From positions 1 through 10,217 of the forward strand of contig CALADR010000221.1 in the NCBI GenBank assembly GCA_937890845.1: 10,217 bases of DNA, written 5' to 3'. This document shows positions 1 through 7,700 of this stretch, in pieces; the stretch's first letter is position 1, and every line of letters begins with the position of its first letter. The notes beneath the pieces were generated by a model. It made no database searches. It was not told the origin of the DNA and was given only the letters and a program-made list of their open reading frames with translations. The position numbers and the translations under genes were made by a program. This stretch comes from an uncultured Bacteroidales bacterium. Lineage in GTDB: Bacteria > Bacteroidota > Bacteroidia > Bacteroidales > UBA932.

Positions 1-1252
1 CAAAGTAAATACCTGGTTCATCTGTAATTACATTACCTGGAACAAGTTTTCGAGCCATTCTTAATGACCCTAATCCCAATTGGGAGGCACGTGTCTGGTC
101 CGGATCATAACCTACAAGATTTTCACCCAAATCTTCCATATCGTGGACATCTATTCCCATATTGTGACCGAGTCCGTGAGGCATAAACAGTCCTGCAATC
201 CCTTCTCTGACCATATCATCCACATTGCCACGTACCAAATCAAGATCTTTAAGTCCTGAAAGCATCCTGGCAGCTACAGCCAGATGCACATCGCGGTATG
301 CCATGCCTGGTTTTGACAGTTCATACGCAAGATCATTGCAGGCAACAACGATATCATATACATCTCTCTGTTTTGAAGTGAACTTTCCGCTACAAGGCAG
401 TGTCCTGGTGAAGTCAGAAGCATAATGTGTGTTGCTCTCTGCTCCGGCATCCACGAGAAGAAGTTTTCCTGGAGTTATGATTCCACTATGATTGTGGTTA
501 TGCAACGTCTCTCCGTGCTGTGAAAGAATGGTTGCAAATGAGACTCCCCATCCGCGTGAGATTGTCACACCTTCCATCTTTCCTACTATATCCTGCTCAC
601 AGACGCCAGGTTTGCAGTTTCTGCGAGCCTCCGTATGCATAAGGTACCCTATTTCACAAGCCTTGTCGATTTCTTCTATCTCACACTCCTCTTTTACAAG
701 ACGCATGGAAATGACAGCCTTGACCATTTCAAGCGAAGCATATTCAGGAGACTTGCCGAGAGATTCGGAAACAGGAGCAGTCTTACGGATATTTTCCGAA
801 GGACATCCTGTCAGGGAAGATAGTTTCATTGCGTTGTAATACCTTGATGGCGGCAGGAAATGAACAGCCCGTCCCTGAGCCACAGCCTTGGAAACAGCCT
901 CATCGAAAGCAGAATAAGGAGCCGATTCCTGCACTCCTACTGAAGCTGCCTTTGATGCCACTGACGGCTGAGGACCCATCCATATAATATCATCTATATC
1001 GACATCATTTCCATATAGGATTTCCTCTCCAGAATCAAGATCAAGCACAGAAGCAAAAAAAGGCTCATCTATACCCCAATAATACAGAAAGGAACTCTCC
1101 TGCCTGAATTTATAGTCATTACCCCTGTAGTTTTGCGGTGCTTCAGCATTTCCTACGAACACTGCTATTCCGGCTTTTCCTTCCGGCATCATAGCACAAA
1201 GCCGTTTCTGTAACTCTGTGCGTCTTCTTACATATACTTCCTTGTCAAACAT
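1..1252 (-). CDS. Xaa-Pro aminopeptidase (M24B family), C-terminus cut by window edge
   Basis: This metallopeptidase removes an N-terminal residue that precedes proline, probably in the cytoplasm since no signal peptide is visible. The visible 417 codons begin at ATG 1252 (MFDKEVYVRR) and run off the left edge. Residues about 1-170 form the aminopeptidase-P N-terminal domain and about 180 onward the pita-bread catalytic domain. Metal ligands seen by comparison with E. coli aminopeptidase P are D268 (VDAGAE), D280 (SDFTRT), H363 (HGLGHNMG) and E412 (DEPGIYF). The last metal-binding Glu should lie just beyond the window. Family members are about 450-470 residues, so roughly 40-50 residues are missing. 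The gene follows the epimerase-like gene on the same strand after 59 bp that hold a hairpin, so co-transcription is possible but not certain. The start is preceded by an A/T-rich leader without a clear Shine-Dalgarno site. Family call is firm; exact substrate is inferred. Confidence 0.93.
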   Translation of the reverse strand, partial: MFDKEVYVRRRTELQKRLCAMMPEGKAGIAVFVGNAEAPQNYRGNDYKFRQESSFLYYWGIDEPFFASVLDLDSGEEILYGNDVDIDDIIWMGPQPSVASKAASVGVQESAPYSAFDEAVSKAVAQGRAVHFLPPSRYYNAMKLSSLTGCPSENIRKTAPVSESLGKSPEYASLEMVKAVISMRLVKEECEIEEIDKACEIGYLMHTEARRNCKPGVCEQDIVGKMEGVTISRGWGVSFATILSQHGETLHNHNHSGIITPGKLLLVDAGAESNTHYASDFTRTLPCSGKFTSKQRDVYDIVVACNDLAYELSKPGMAYRDVHLAVAARMLSGLKDLDLVRGNVDDMVREGIAGLFMPHGLGHNMGIDVHDMEDLGENLVGYDPDQTRASQLGLGSLRMARKLVPGNVITDEPGIYF

Positions 1253-1275
1253 ATTATTATAAAATTAATTTCATA

Positions 1276-1307
1276 GAATCCGCCGGGTCTGAAGACTGAG
1301 CGGATTC
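1276..1307 (-). terminator. Hairpin between epimerase-like gene and peptidase gene (candidate terminator or attenuator)
   Basis: A perfect 8-bp inverted repeat (GAATCCGC / GCGGATTC, arms 1276-1283 and 1300-1307) starts 4 bases after the epimerase-like stop codon in the minus direction. Within the 16-base loop, GTCT and AGAC can pair to form a second small stem. The transcript continues into an A/U-rich stretch rather than a clean U-tract, so it could be a weak intrinsic terminator, an attenuator or an RNA-processing/stability element between the two genes. Confidence 0.45.
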
Positions 1308-1311
1308 AAAG

Positions 1312-2313
1312 TCAGAACATTTCAGACACTTCCACACACATTCTGGCCATACGGAAAACGCAGTTGCCGCTTTTACCGTCCTTTTCTCCTTTTTTAAGGA
1401 AATCCCAGCTTTCAAGCGCCCTTGCAGCAGCCCCCGTGTCATTCAAATATTTCCAAGACCACAAATCTGCAACTATCTTTTCTGCTTTTTCGCAACTCTG
1501 TGATCCACAATCCCCTTCAGCAGCCTTTGAAAGCAACTGCTGAACCAAAGGCCTTACCTTATCAATAACATAAATATCCCTTACAGCAAAAGCAGCCTTC
1601 AGCATCTGCCAAGATGCCTCTACGATATGCTTGCATGAATACTCCTGCCCTACAGACGGATCTGACAGCAGTTTGTCAGTAAACACTGAAAGCAAATAGA
1701 TTATACGCGAGCGCAACCTGTCTTCCTTCCATACCTTATAAAGGTTTGTATATCCTTCAAGAATATTGAGATGTGTGCAGAACACCTCACTCTTCTGAGG
1801 CTCGGCATCTCCCCACTCTCTTGACTTCATATCTCTGTAAAGACCTGTCACAGGATCAAACCCTTCCTTTTCTGCAGTTTCAAACAAGTTGACTGCATAT
1901 GTCATTACACTCTCATCTCCTGTCGCAAGCACATACTCGCTCAGACCGTAGATTGCAGCGCCAATAGCCCTGAAACGTTTTCCTGTATCAAGTCTGGAAC
2001 CGTCAGGATTCAATGACCAGTAAACTCCACCATATTTGTGGTCGACAAAATGCTCAACAAAAAAATCCTTTGTCCTTGTAGCCGTCATCAGGTATTCCTT
2101 TTTCTTCAAAATCCTGTAACCTGCAGCATAAGTCCAAAGAATTCTTGCATTCAGAACAACTTCCCTAGGTTCATTCTCATCCAGAGTTCCGTCTTCTTTC
2201 ATCTGTCCGAAAAATCCACCGTCAGGATCCTGCATTTTCTCGACCGGGAACTTGAGGATCTCATCTTCAAGCATAACCCTGGTCTCTTTTGTGAAGGCAT
2301 CGGTTCTTTCCAT
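1312..2313 (-). CDS. AGE/cellobiose 2-epimerase family protein, shortened and with altered active site
   Basis: The 333-residue protein is a relative of the N-acylglucosamine 2-epimerase/cellobiose 2-epimerase family, an (alpha/alpha)6-barrel that epimerises the C2 of a reducing-end sugar. Family landmarks in order are DGGFFG (31-36), LNARILW (54-60, conserved Arg57), GGVYW (95-99), AIYGLSEY (120-127), LEGYTNLYKVW (185-195), KHIVEASW (228-235, with His229, Glu232 and Trp235 kept) and ARMCVEV (323-329). It is short: cellobiose 2-epimerases have about 390-410 residues. By manual comparison with recalled family sequences, the WWVQAE motif is reduced to CEKAE (274-278), the HLH before the LEAYTNLY block is HLN (181-183), the acidic/aromatic loop before the C-terminus is deleted, and the catalytic His of the C-terminal YHNGRMC motif is Arg321. 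No signal peptide is seen, so it is probably cytoplasmic. The frame is intact, so it is not an obvious pseudogene. It may be a sugar-binding or otherwise repurposed paralog. Confidence 0.85.
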   Translation of the reverse strand: MERTDAFTKETRVMLEDEILKFPVEKMQDPDGGFFGQMKEDGTLDENEPREVVLNARILWTYAAGYRILKKKEYLMTATRTKDFFVEHFVDHKYGGVYWSLNPDGSRLDTGKRFRAIGAAIYGLSEYVLATGDESVMTYAVNLFETAEKEGFDPVTGLYRDMKSREWGDAEPQKSEVFCTHLNILEGYTNLYKVWKEDRLRSRIIYLLSVFTDKLLSDPSVGQEYSCKHIVEASWQMLKAAFAVRDIYVIDKVRPLVQQLLSKAAEGDCGSQSCEKAEKIVADLWSWKYLNDTGAAARALESWDFLKKGEKDGKSGNCVFRMARMCVEVSEMF

Positions 2314-2436
2314 TTCTTTTATGTTTTAATGTTACTAACTGACGCTCAACAGATTTTCCAGCCACGCCTGAAGTATCAGACTGCCTGTCATTCTGTCAAA
2401 CGTTTTTGCCTGCTGCCATTATGGAAATCCAGCGTA

Positions 2437-2469
2437 TAAAATTAATTAAATTTTCTTGAATTTACCAAA
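2437..2469 (-). promoter_or_regulatory. Candidate Bacteroides-type promoter for the epimerase-like gene
   Basis: Read on the minus strand, TTTG (from 2469) is followed after 21 bases by TAATTTTA (from 2444). This matches the Bacteroidota -33 TTTG and -7 TAnnTTTG pattern except for the final base. Transcription would start near 2430, giving a leader of roughly 115 bases. The -33 box lies inside the half-site GAGTTTGGT (2464-2472 on the minus strand), which is the inverted copy of a half-site in front of tetR. Confidence 0.4.
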
Positions 2470-2535
2470 CTCAGATGAGACAAAGTTTTCCAGGCTCATT
2501 AAAAAAAACAACATTCACAGTTTAATTTAAAGGCA

Positions 2536-2544
2536 TAAATTTTG
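2536..2544 (+). promoter_or_regulatory. Possible -7 box for the tetR-like gene
   Basis: TAAATTTTG resembles the Bacteroidota -7 element TAnnTTTG with one extra T. No convincing TTTG -33 box is seen about 20 bases upstream, so this is weak. It lies directly in front of the operator candidate at 2546-2564, which would allow repressor binding to block initiation. Confidence 0.3.
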
Positions 2545-2545
2545 T

Positions 2546-2564
2546 ACCAAAAAACGAGTTTGGT
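2546..2564. promoter_or_regulatory. Candidate TetR operator in front of the tetR-like gene
   Basis: ACCAAA (2546-2551) and TTTGGT (2559-2564) form a perfect 6-bp inverted repeat around a 7-base centre, 19 bp in total, ending 8 bases before the tetR ATG. Size, dyad symmetry and position are typical of operators bound by TetR-family dimers for autoregulation. The right half extends to the 9-bp GAGTTTGGT that is repeated inverted at 2464-2472. Confidence 0.5.
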
Positions 2565-2572
2565 CGAAAATT

Positions 2573-3163
2573 ATGAAAGATATTGGCAAAGTACGTGAAT
2601 CTATTGTCGATTCCGCTGAAATATTATTTGAAAAATACGGTTATGAAAAGACCTCGATGGACGAAATAGCAAAAGCCGCCCATAAGGCCAAAGCAACTGT
2701 ATATTACCACTTTGACAGCAAGATAGCTATTTTCAGGGCCGTTTTGGAAAAAGAAATGATGCAGGTAACCGGCAGGCTGTGTGAAATCAAGAAAGAGTAT
2801 GCCGGAGACATTAAACGGCAGCTGACTGCATACCTGACAGAACGCATGAAACTTCTGCACGGAGCAAAAGTGTACTGGAACTATATGAATACAACCTACC
2901 TCTACGGAAGGAATGAGGTTTCAGAGACTATCGACTCTCTGAGAAGGGAACTGGACAAATGGGAATACGGATATTTCACATATATCTGCGACGAAGGACG
3001 CAAATGCGGCAGCCTGCCGGAAAATATCAGCAGCGAAGCATTTGCAAAACTTGTCCTCACTACTCTGAAAGGAGTTGAAATACAGTTTTCTGTAAGCGGA
3101 GACTATGATGCACTGCGCCTAGCCCACGACTCCATGGTGGAACTGCTGATTTTCAGGACCTGA
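2573..3163 (+). CDS. TetR/AcrR-family transcriptional regulator, probable repressor of the efflux operon
   Basis: The 196-residue protein has the size and N-terminal helix-turn-helix of the TetR family: residues 7-24 form helix 1, and the DNA-binding block runs from TSMDEIAKAAHKAKAT to VYYHFDSK (27-50), containing the near-invariant Y-HF-K signature. The C-terminal part (about 60-196) is helical and would form the ligand pocket and dimer surface; its ligand cannot be read. The ATG at 2573 is chosen because the family pattern begins immediately after it; there is no strong ribosome site. The gene sits 67 bp before a lipoprotein and an RND pump on the same strand, the usual place for a local efflux repressor, and a 19-bp dyad ends 8 bp before its start. 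Control of the pump and of the divergent epimerase-like gene is inferred. Confidence 0.93.
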   Translation: MKDIGKVRESIVDSAEILFEKYGYEKTSMDEIAKAAHKAKATVYYHFDSKIAIFRAVLEKEMMQVTGRLCEIKKEYAGDIKRQLTAYLTERMKLLHGAKVYWNYMNTTYLYGRNEVSETIDSLRRELDKWEYGYFTYICDEGRKCGSLPENISSEAFAKLVLTTLKGVEIQFSVSGDYDALRLAHDSMVELLIFRT

Positions 3164-3230
3164 TATCGTATATACCTCCCCAAAAACAGCAAAAATAATA
3201 AGATGAATAATTTGAAAATACACTATTGAT

Positions 3231-3740
3231 ATGAACAGAATATTAAAGACAACAGTCATTGCAGCTGCCATTCTCCTTGCAGCAGGCTGCTCGAAAGAAA
3301 ATGCAGCACGATTCAAGGGAGACTATACTTTCAAGACAAGCGGAACTGTCACAGCAATACCGGAAGGAAGCCCTGAAGGAACTGAGCCTATAGTATTTGA
3401 CCTTAATGCAGAATCAGGACAGATGAAACTCGTCAAAAAAGGCAAGTCTAAAAATGACATGGCTGTCACTATGAACATACTTGCCGGAGACGCCGTCTGT
3501 TTCGAAAATGTACAGGCAGAAGGAAAACTTCTGACAATACAAGAGCCATATCCTGTCAGAAACATAAGTGTCAAAAACGGCAGCTTGCCGGCAAAAGCAA
3601 AAATATCAATAAGCGGCACAGGCGAGAAATTTACCGATGTAGTGATTTTCAACCTCCAGTATAAAGGGACAATCACTTACAGGAATGAAGTTTATAAAAT
3701 TACCGGAAGTGACGTGGACTGTATAGCACAGGAAAACTGA
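3231..3740 (+). CDS. Small lipoprotein of unknown function, first structural gene of the efflux operon
   Basis: The 169-residue protein begins with a lipoprotein signal: basic MNRILK, a hydrophobic core, and the lipobox LAAGC with Cys20 as the lipidation site. The mature part is rich in alternating hydrophobic/polar strands (for example YTFKTSGTVTA, KLVKKGK, AKISISG, VVIFNLQYKGTITY), which suggests a small beta barrel or sandwich. It faintly recalls the calycin-like lipoproteins of Bacteroidota, but I do not recognise it with confidence. Two further cysteines (90 and 164) could pair in the periplasm. After Cys20 comes SKEN, not a clear surface-export signal, so membrane side is open. It precedes the adaptor gene by 14 bp with a strong ribosome site between, so the two are almost certainly co-transcribed. 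A TAATTTG stretch at 3208-3214 is close to a -7 box but one base short. A role as a pump accessory is inferred from position alone. Confidence 0.85.
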   Translation: MNRILKTTVIAAAILLAAGCSKENAARFKGDYTFKTSGTVTAIPEGSPEGTEPIVFDLNAESGQMKLVKKGKSKNDMAVTMNILAGDAVCFENVQAEGKLLTIQEPYPVRNISVKNGSLPAKAKISISGTGEKFTDVVIFNLQYKGTITYRNEVYKITGSDVDCIAQEN

Positions 3741-3741
3741 C

Positions 3742-3748
3742 AAGGAGG
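3742..3748 (+). promoter_or_regulatory. Strong Shine-Dalgarno site for the adaptor gene
   Basis: AAGGAGG stands 6 bases before the ATG at 3755 and is a full match to the anti-Shine-Dalgarno sequence. Most other starts in this window have poor sites, which is normal for Bacteroidota, so this one is unusual and fixes the start of the adaptor gene. Confidence 0.7.
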
Positions 3749-3754
3749 CAGAAA

Positions 3755-4786
3755 ATGAAAAATAATTTGAAAACATTGACCACTTCCCTGCTTTGCGCAG
3801 CAATGGCCTGCAGTTGTAGCGGAGGCCTATCCCATCACCACACAGAAGCAAAAGAGCCTGTCCCTGTACGCGTCATGAAAGCCGGAGCTGCAGAAAATGA
3901 AGGAATCCGCACCTATGTCGGGACTGCAGTACCTTCAAAAACAGCTGTACTCTCTTGCAGCTACCCCGGAACTGTCGTCTGTCTTCCTGTGAAAAAAGGA
4001 GAGAAAGTAAGAAAAGGAGATACTATAGCGGTTATAAGCTCCCCGTCAGTTTCAAGCACTTGGGAAATGGCACATGCTACCCTCAAGCAAGCGGAAGACG
4101 GCTACAACAGGGTAGTTCAAGTCCACTCTACAGGTGGAATTCCAGATGTAAAACTCGTGGAAATCGAAACCCAGCTCAGCAAGGCACGGGCAGCAGCAGA
4201 AGCTGCTGACAACGCTCTGGAAAACTGTACCGTAAAGGCTCCTTTTAACGGAGTGGCAGGAGAAATTTTCATTGAGCATGGCATAGAAGCCGGTGTTATG
4301 GAGCCTATTGCCAGAATACTTGACATTTCTTCCGTAGAAATAGAGTTTTCCGTACCTGAAAAAGAAATAAACGGAATAAATGAAGGGGAAGAACTTACGG
4401 TAGAAGTTCCTGCATTGGGAAACCTTACATTCTCAGCCAGAATCAAGAACAAGGGAGTTTCAGCCTCTCCTCTTTCTCACAGCTATACCTGCACACTTGC
4501 TCATTCACCGCAGGCTAAAGGACTTATGCCGGGAATGGTCTGCAAGATATCCAGAAGCGAACTTTCGGGAAAAGGTACTGTAATACCGGCCTCTTGCGTC
4601 AAAACGGACGCTTCAGGACGATATGTCTGGACAGTAAATGAAAGTACAGTATATAAAAAATACATTACCGTAGGAGGGTTTTCAGGAACTGGTGTCATCA
4701 TCACTGATGGCCTGTCTGAAGGAGACAATATTATTACAGAAGGCTCACAGAAAGTGAGCGGCGGAATGAAAGTAAAGGTGTTGTAG
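3755..4786 (+). CDS. RND efflux periplasmic adaptor (membrane fusion protein), lipoprotein
   Basis: The 343-residue protein links the inner-membrane RND pump to the outer-membrane factor in the periplasm. It has a lipoprotein-type signal with cysteines at 19 and 21 (MACSC), either of which could be lipidated. The first half of the lipoyl-like domain is at about 63-95 (GTVVCLPVKKGEKVRKGDTI). A short helical hairpin follows (about 103-158, including KARAAAEAADNALEN), and the second lipoyl half starts at CTVKAPFNGVAGEI (158-171). Beta-barrel and membrane-proximal domains follow (about 190-343), with GLMPGMVCKI (256-265) and the glycine-rich C-terminal strand typical of HlyD/AcrA proteins. It is at the short end for the family (AcrA is about 400). 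A His triplet (27-29) lies in the linker after the lipid site. The stop TAG is followed directly by the pump ATG, indicating translational coupling. The transported substrate cannot be told. Confidence 0.94.
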   Translation: MKNNLKTLTTSLLCAAMACSCSGGLSHHHTEAKEPVPVRVMKAGAAENEGIRTYVGTAVPSKTAVLSCSYPGTVVCLPVKKGEKVRKGDTIAVISSPSVSSTWEMAHATLKQAEDGYNRVVQVHSTGGIPDVKLVEIETQLSKARAAAEAADNALENCTVKAPFNGVAGEIFIEHGIEAGVMEPIARILDISSVEIEFSVPEKEINGINEGEELTVEVPALGNLTFSARIKNKGVSASPLSHSYTCTLAHSPQAKGLMPGMVCKISRSELSGKGTVIPASCVKTDASGRYVWTVNESTVYKKYITVGGFSGTGVIITDGLSEGDNIITEGSQKVSGGMKVKVL

Positions 4787-7700
4787 ATGAAAAAGCATGA
4801 CGCAAGATTCATTAGGGGAACAATAGCCAGGAAAAAGGCAGTGTACTTCGTTGTCGCACTGCTCATTTCTCTGGGTATATACGGACTTGTCAAAATGAAC
4901 AAAGACGAGTTCCCCACTTTCGAACTTAAAAACGGACTCATAGTTGGCGTATATCCGGGAGCAGATGCAGCCGAAGTGGAGAAGCAGCTTACCAAGCCTC
5001 TGGAGGAAGTCCTGTTTTCATTCTCTGAAATCAGCAGGGAAAACACGAACTCGTATTCAAAAGACGGAATATGCTTCATATACACTGATTTGAACACTCC
5101 GGCCACTACAAAGGACAAAGTCTGGTCAAAGGTAAAGATCCAGCTGGATGCCGCCAAGCAGACATTGCCTCCCGGGGTTCTTGCCGTGGCTGTACTGGAT
5201 GATTTCAGCGCGGTGTCATCTCTTCTGATTGCCATCGAATCATCTGACAAAGGCTATACTGAAATGAAGCAGTACGCCGATGACCTGAGCATTAAGTTGA
5301 GAAGGATACCGGATATGGCCAATGTAAGGACTGTCGGGGTCCAGGATGAAGAGATTGCGGTAAAAGTCGATCTGGAAAGACTCTCCGCATACGGAATCAG
5401 CCCGTCTTCGCTCATGCTTGACTACCAGCTTTCCGGGACACCTACATTGAACGGAGAATTTTCCACAGACTATGTATCATCAACGGTAAGGGTACTCAAA
5501 ACAGTATCGACCGAGCAGGAAATAGGTGAAAAAATCATCTATTCCGACCCTTCGGGCAATATTGTCCGCCTGAAAGATGTGGCCGAAATAGAGAGACGGA
5601 TAAAGAAACCTTCAACACTTGTTGACTATAACGGCCATACGGCCCTTGTCCTGTCAGTAGAAATGCGGCCTGACAACAATATTGTGGCATTCGGACGAGA
5701 AGTGGATGAGGTACTGAAGGAGTTTGAAAAGGATCTCCCGGAAAGTGTTACGCTCAGCAGAATCACAGACCAGCCTAAGGTAGTCGGCACTTCTGTGCTG
5801 TCATTTCTGAGAGACCTGGTAATATCGATGCTGGTAGTCATTCTGGTGATGCTGATGCTATTCCCTATGAAATCCGCACTTATCGCCAGTTCTGGAGTCC
5901 CTGTCTGCACAGCTGTAGCTCTTGCAATCATGTTCATAACCGGAATTGACCTCAATACAGTGTCTCTTGCCGCCCTTATTGTAGTTCTTGGAATGATAGT
6001 AGATGACTCAATCATCACCATTGACGGATATATAGACAAACTCGGCAGAGGCATGTCCAGGATAGAAGCAGCCTGTGCAAGTGCCAAAGAGCTGGTATTC
6101 CCTATGTTCACGGCTACTTTTGCCATAAGCCTGATGACTTTCCCGGCCAAAATTCTTATTTCCGGATATCTGGGAGATTTCGTGACCAGTTTTCCTTGGG
6201 TGATGGCCATTGCCTTGTGTACTTCTCTGGCATATGCCATATTCGTAGTGCCGTCCCTTGAAGTCAGGTACATAACGAGCGCGAAATCCACAGGAACAGG
6301 AATCATTTCCAAAGGACAGTCATATTTCTTCAACGGAATGCAGAAAGGTTATGAAAAGATGGAAACCTTCTGTTTCCGCCACCCGAAGATGACCATCCTT
6401 GCAGGAATTGCAGCCGTAGGGCTTGGAGTATTCATGTTTACCCGTGTCAATATCCAGATGATGCCCAAGGCGGCAAGAGACTGCTTCGTAGTGGAAATAT
6501 ATCTGGAAAGCGGTTCGGGACTGGACAAGACCAAGGTCGTCAGCGACTCTCTGCAGAATATTCTGCTGAAGGATGAAAGGATAAAGTCTGTAACAGCCTT
6601 CATCGGCAACAGTTCGCCACGCTTCCATGCCACCTACGCCCCTCAGACACCGTCTCCGGAATTTGCCCAGTTCATTGTCAACACGACCTCAATAAAAGCT
6701 ACGGAAGCCGTTTTAAGAGACTATGAGGTAAAATACCAGCATTTCTTCCCCAATGCACTGATAAGATTCAGGCAAATGGACTATCAGGGAGTGATGGCTC
6801 CGGTAGAAGTAAAGCTTACGGGAGCAGATTTCAAGACATTACAGCCTTTTGCCGACAGCATAAAGCACTATATGTATACTTTGGATGACCAACTTCAGTG
6901 GATACACAGCGACTGCGAGGGAACTTCTGCCTTCGTTGACGTGCAGTTGGATCCGGACGAAGCATCACGACTCGGAGTAAGCAGCAGTCTGCTTTCAATG
7001 TCTCTTGCGGGAATATTCAACGGAACACCTGTAGCCACAGTCTGGGAAGGTGACACGAAAATACCTGTAAACCTGTACAGCACAGGTATTTCAGACGACA
7101 TGGACTATGAAACCATAGGAAACCAGATGATAGCTACGCGTATTCCTGGTGTTTCTGTCCCTCTGAGGCAGGTTGCGGACATACGGCCGGAATGGGGTCC
7201 GGAAACATACGCAAGATCGGCCGGAGAAGAAACCATAGCCATCGGAGCGGATATGAAATACGGATGCAGCCAGCCTGATGCGATGAAAAAGATAAAGCAC
7301 TACATCAAAGAAAGCATAGAACCGCACCTGCCTGAAGGTGTGCAGGTAAAATACGGCGGACTTTCGGCTGTAAACAGCGATGTGGCACCTGAAATTGCTG
7401 CGACATTCCTGTGCGCGGTGGCAATACTGTTCATGTTTCTCGTAGTGCATTTCAAAAAGGTATCTATCGCGGTTCTGACCATGACACTGAGTACGTTGTG
7501 CTTTTTCGGAGCATTCTTCGGGCTATGGGTTTTCGGCCTTGACATGGGACTTACGTCAGTACTTGGACTGGTCAGTCTTATGGGTATCATTGTCCGCAAC
7601 GGCATCCTAATGTTCGAATATGCGGAGGAGCTGCGTTTCGTAAAAGGATGGAATGTAAAGGAAGCATCAATAGAGGCAGGAAAAAGGAGAATGCGTCCTA

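Larger units (their letters stand above)
2464..2564. repeat. 9-bp inverted repeat spanning the divergent promoters
   Basis: ACCAAACTC at 2464-2472 is the exact reverse complement of GAGTTTGGT at 2556-2564. The two arms are 83 bases apart centre to centre in 92 bp (start to start). One arm covers the minus-strand -33 candidate and the other sits just before the tetR start codon, so the pair could be co-regulatory sites read by the same protein. Confidence 0.5.
2314..2572. other. Divergent intergenic region with control sites for both directions
   Basis: This A/T-rich region separates the minus-strand epimerase-like gene from the plus-strand tetR-like gene. Positions 2437-2469 hold a plausible minus-strand promoter and 2536-2564 hold the tetR-side promoter and operator candidates. 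The stretch 2341-2430 is less A/T-rich and would form the epimerase-like gene's long 5' untranslated leader. No RNA gene or terminator hairpin was recognised. Confidence 0.6.

Noticed and set aside
225..839. Plus-strand open frames in the first 840 bases
   Set aside because: They are antisense to the Xaa-Pro aminopeptidase, whose metal-ligand motifs are all visible on the minus strand.
1257..1442. 61-codon minus-strand frame overlapping the epimerase-like 3' end, considered as a frameshifted remainder of the missing C-terminus
   Set aside because: Its translation shows none of the epimerase motifs, while the main frame ends in the expected ARMCVEV block, so the shortening is an in-frame deletion rather than a frameshift.
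2335..2391. 18-codon ORF on the minus strand in the epimerase-like gene's leader (MTGSLILQAWLENLLSVS)
   Set aside because: Too short, no ribosome site, no recognisable family, and stops close upstream; could be a leader peptide but nothing in the sequence supports translation.
4501..5250. Long minus-strand open frame of 249 codons across the adaptor/pump junction
   Set aside because: Antisense shadow of well-supported genes; low-complexity Ser-rich translation without motifs.
5626..6333. Minus-strand open frame of 235 codons within the pump gene
   Set aside because: Shadow of the pump's hydrophobic helices on the other strand; no domain or ribosome site.
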